This document shows, in pieces, positions 5,878 to 6,275 of a stretch of DNA of 6,275 nucleotides. Within the stretch, counting starts at the first letter, position 1, and every line of letters starts with the position of its first letter. The notes below the pieces were generated by a model. The model saw only the letters and a list, made by a program, of their open reading frames with translations, did no database searches and was not told the origin of the DNA. Position numbers and translations under genes: made by a program. The DNA is from Anaerolineaceae bacterium UBA700 (GTDB lineage: Bacteria > Chloroflexota > Anaerolineae > Anaerolineales > Anaerolineaceae). The stretch lies in assembly GCA_002298885.1 (NCBI GenBank), contig DBMK01000267.1, positions 1 to 6,275 on the forward strand, read 5' to 3'.

Positions 5878-5906
5878 TTGACAGGCGGCGTTGGCGGGTG
5901 TAAAAT
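5878..5906 (+). promoter_or_regulatory. rRNA promoter P3, proximal
   Basis: TTGACA (5878-5883) and TAAAAT (5901-5906) stand 17 bp apart, again with CC before the -35 box. The start point should be about 5913, some 105 nt before mature 16S. The bases after the -10 box (CCTCGCCTC) are GC-rich as in P1. Just upstream, TTTTCGC (5838-5844) and GCGAAAA (5868-5874) form a 7-bp inverted repeat abutting the -35 region. Confidence 0.85.
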
Positions 5907-5923
5907 CCTCGCCTCTTGGGACA

Positions 5924-5942
5924 GCACTTTAACAACTGAAGA
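5924..5942 (+). promoter_or_regulatory. boxA antitermination element of the rRNA leader
   Basis: GCACTTTAACAACTGAA (5924-5940) matches the E. coli rrn boxA core TGCTCTTTAACAA at 11 of 13 positions (counting from 5923). boxA RNA is bound by NusB-NusE to prevent Rho-dependent termination in untranslated rRNA transcripts. It lies about 17 nt past the expected P3 start and about 75 nt before 16S. It aligns with the elements after P1 and P2 through TAACAAC.GAA, but no boxB-like hairpin precedes it. Confidence 0.75.
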
Positions 5943-5977
5943 GTGGTAAGAAGACAAGCCAATCGTTTGAATTCCAA

Positions 5978-6275
<298 letters not shown>

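Noticed and set aside
5713..5949. Open frame of 78 codons in the rRNA leader
   Set aside because: It crosses promoter P3 and boxA, begins with TTG without a ribosome-binding site, and shows no protein-like motif.

Overview
The window looks like a chromosomal segment from a Chloroflexota-type bacterium, most likely Anaerolineae-like. That assignment rests on the 16S rRNA start, the moderately high GC, and an LCP + VanW + Trm112-like gene set. It is an inference, because only about 258 nt of 16S are visible. No phage, IS, CRISPR or transfer genes were seen. The protein families are familiar; the unusual content is the region in front of the rRNA operon.

Left half (1-3640), minus strand, transcribed right to left: a membrane-anchored VanW/PG-binding/G5-like wall protein (3640-1766), a 73-residue Trm112-like zinc-ribbon protein (1710-1489) and a membrane-anchored LytR-CpsA-Psr protein with a LytR_C domain (1474-41). 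The gaps are 55 and 14 nt, so this is probably one transcription unit, possibly with an extra internal promoter before the zinc-ribbon gene. A perfect hairpin at the window edge (1-17) is probably the shared terminator. The VanW gene has a TATAAT box so close to its ATG that its mRNA may be leaderless. The two large proteins share a surface/cell-wall theme; the zinc-ribbon protein between them does not obviously fit it.

Middle (3641-5450): a 191-nt divergent intergenic region with small inverted repeats separates the left unit from two plus-strand genes. These are a LigB/DODA-type extradiol dioxygenase (3832-4623) and a three-cluster iron-sulfur protein, CDGSH - divergent 4Fe-4S - CDGSH, that starts with TTG (4719-5450). 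A long bulged palindrome lies between them.

Right part (5451-6275): 567 nt without a protein gene form the promoter-leader region of an rRNA operon, followed by the 5' end of 16S rRNA (about 6018, running off the window). Three near-consensus sigma70-type promoters (TTGACA, 16-17 bp, TATAAT/TAAAAT) stand in tandem at 5471, 5650 and 5878. Each is followed by a boxA-like ATAACAA/TTTAACAA element. After the first two promoters a small stem-loop with a GAAAA or GAAA loop precedes it, in the boxB-boxA order known from rRNA antitermination leaders. The repeated promoter + stem-loop + boxA module suggests duplication of a whole promoter/antitermination unit. Between P2 and P3 lies a possible structured RNA of about 90 nt, and a locally paired element spans the mature 16S 5' end.
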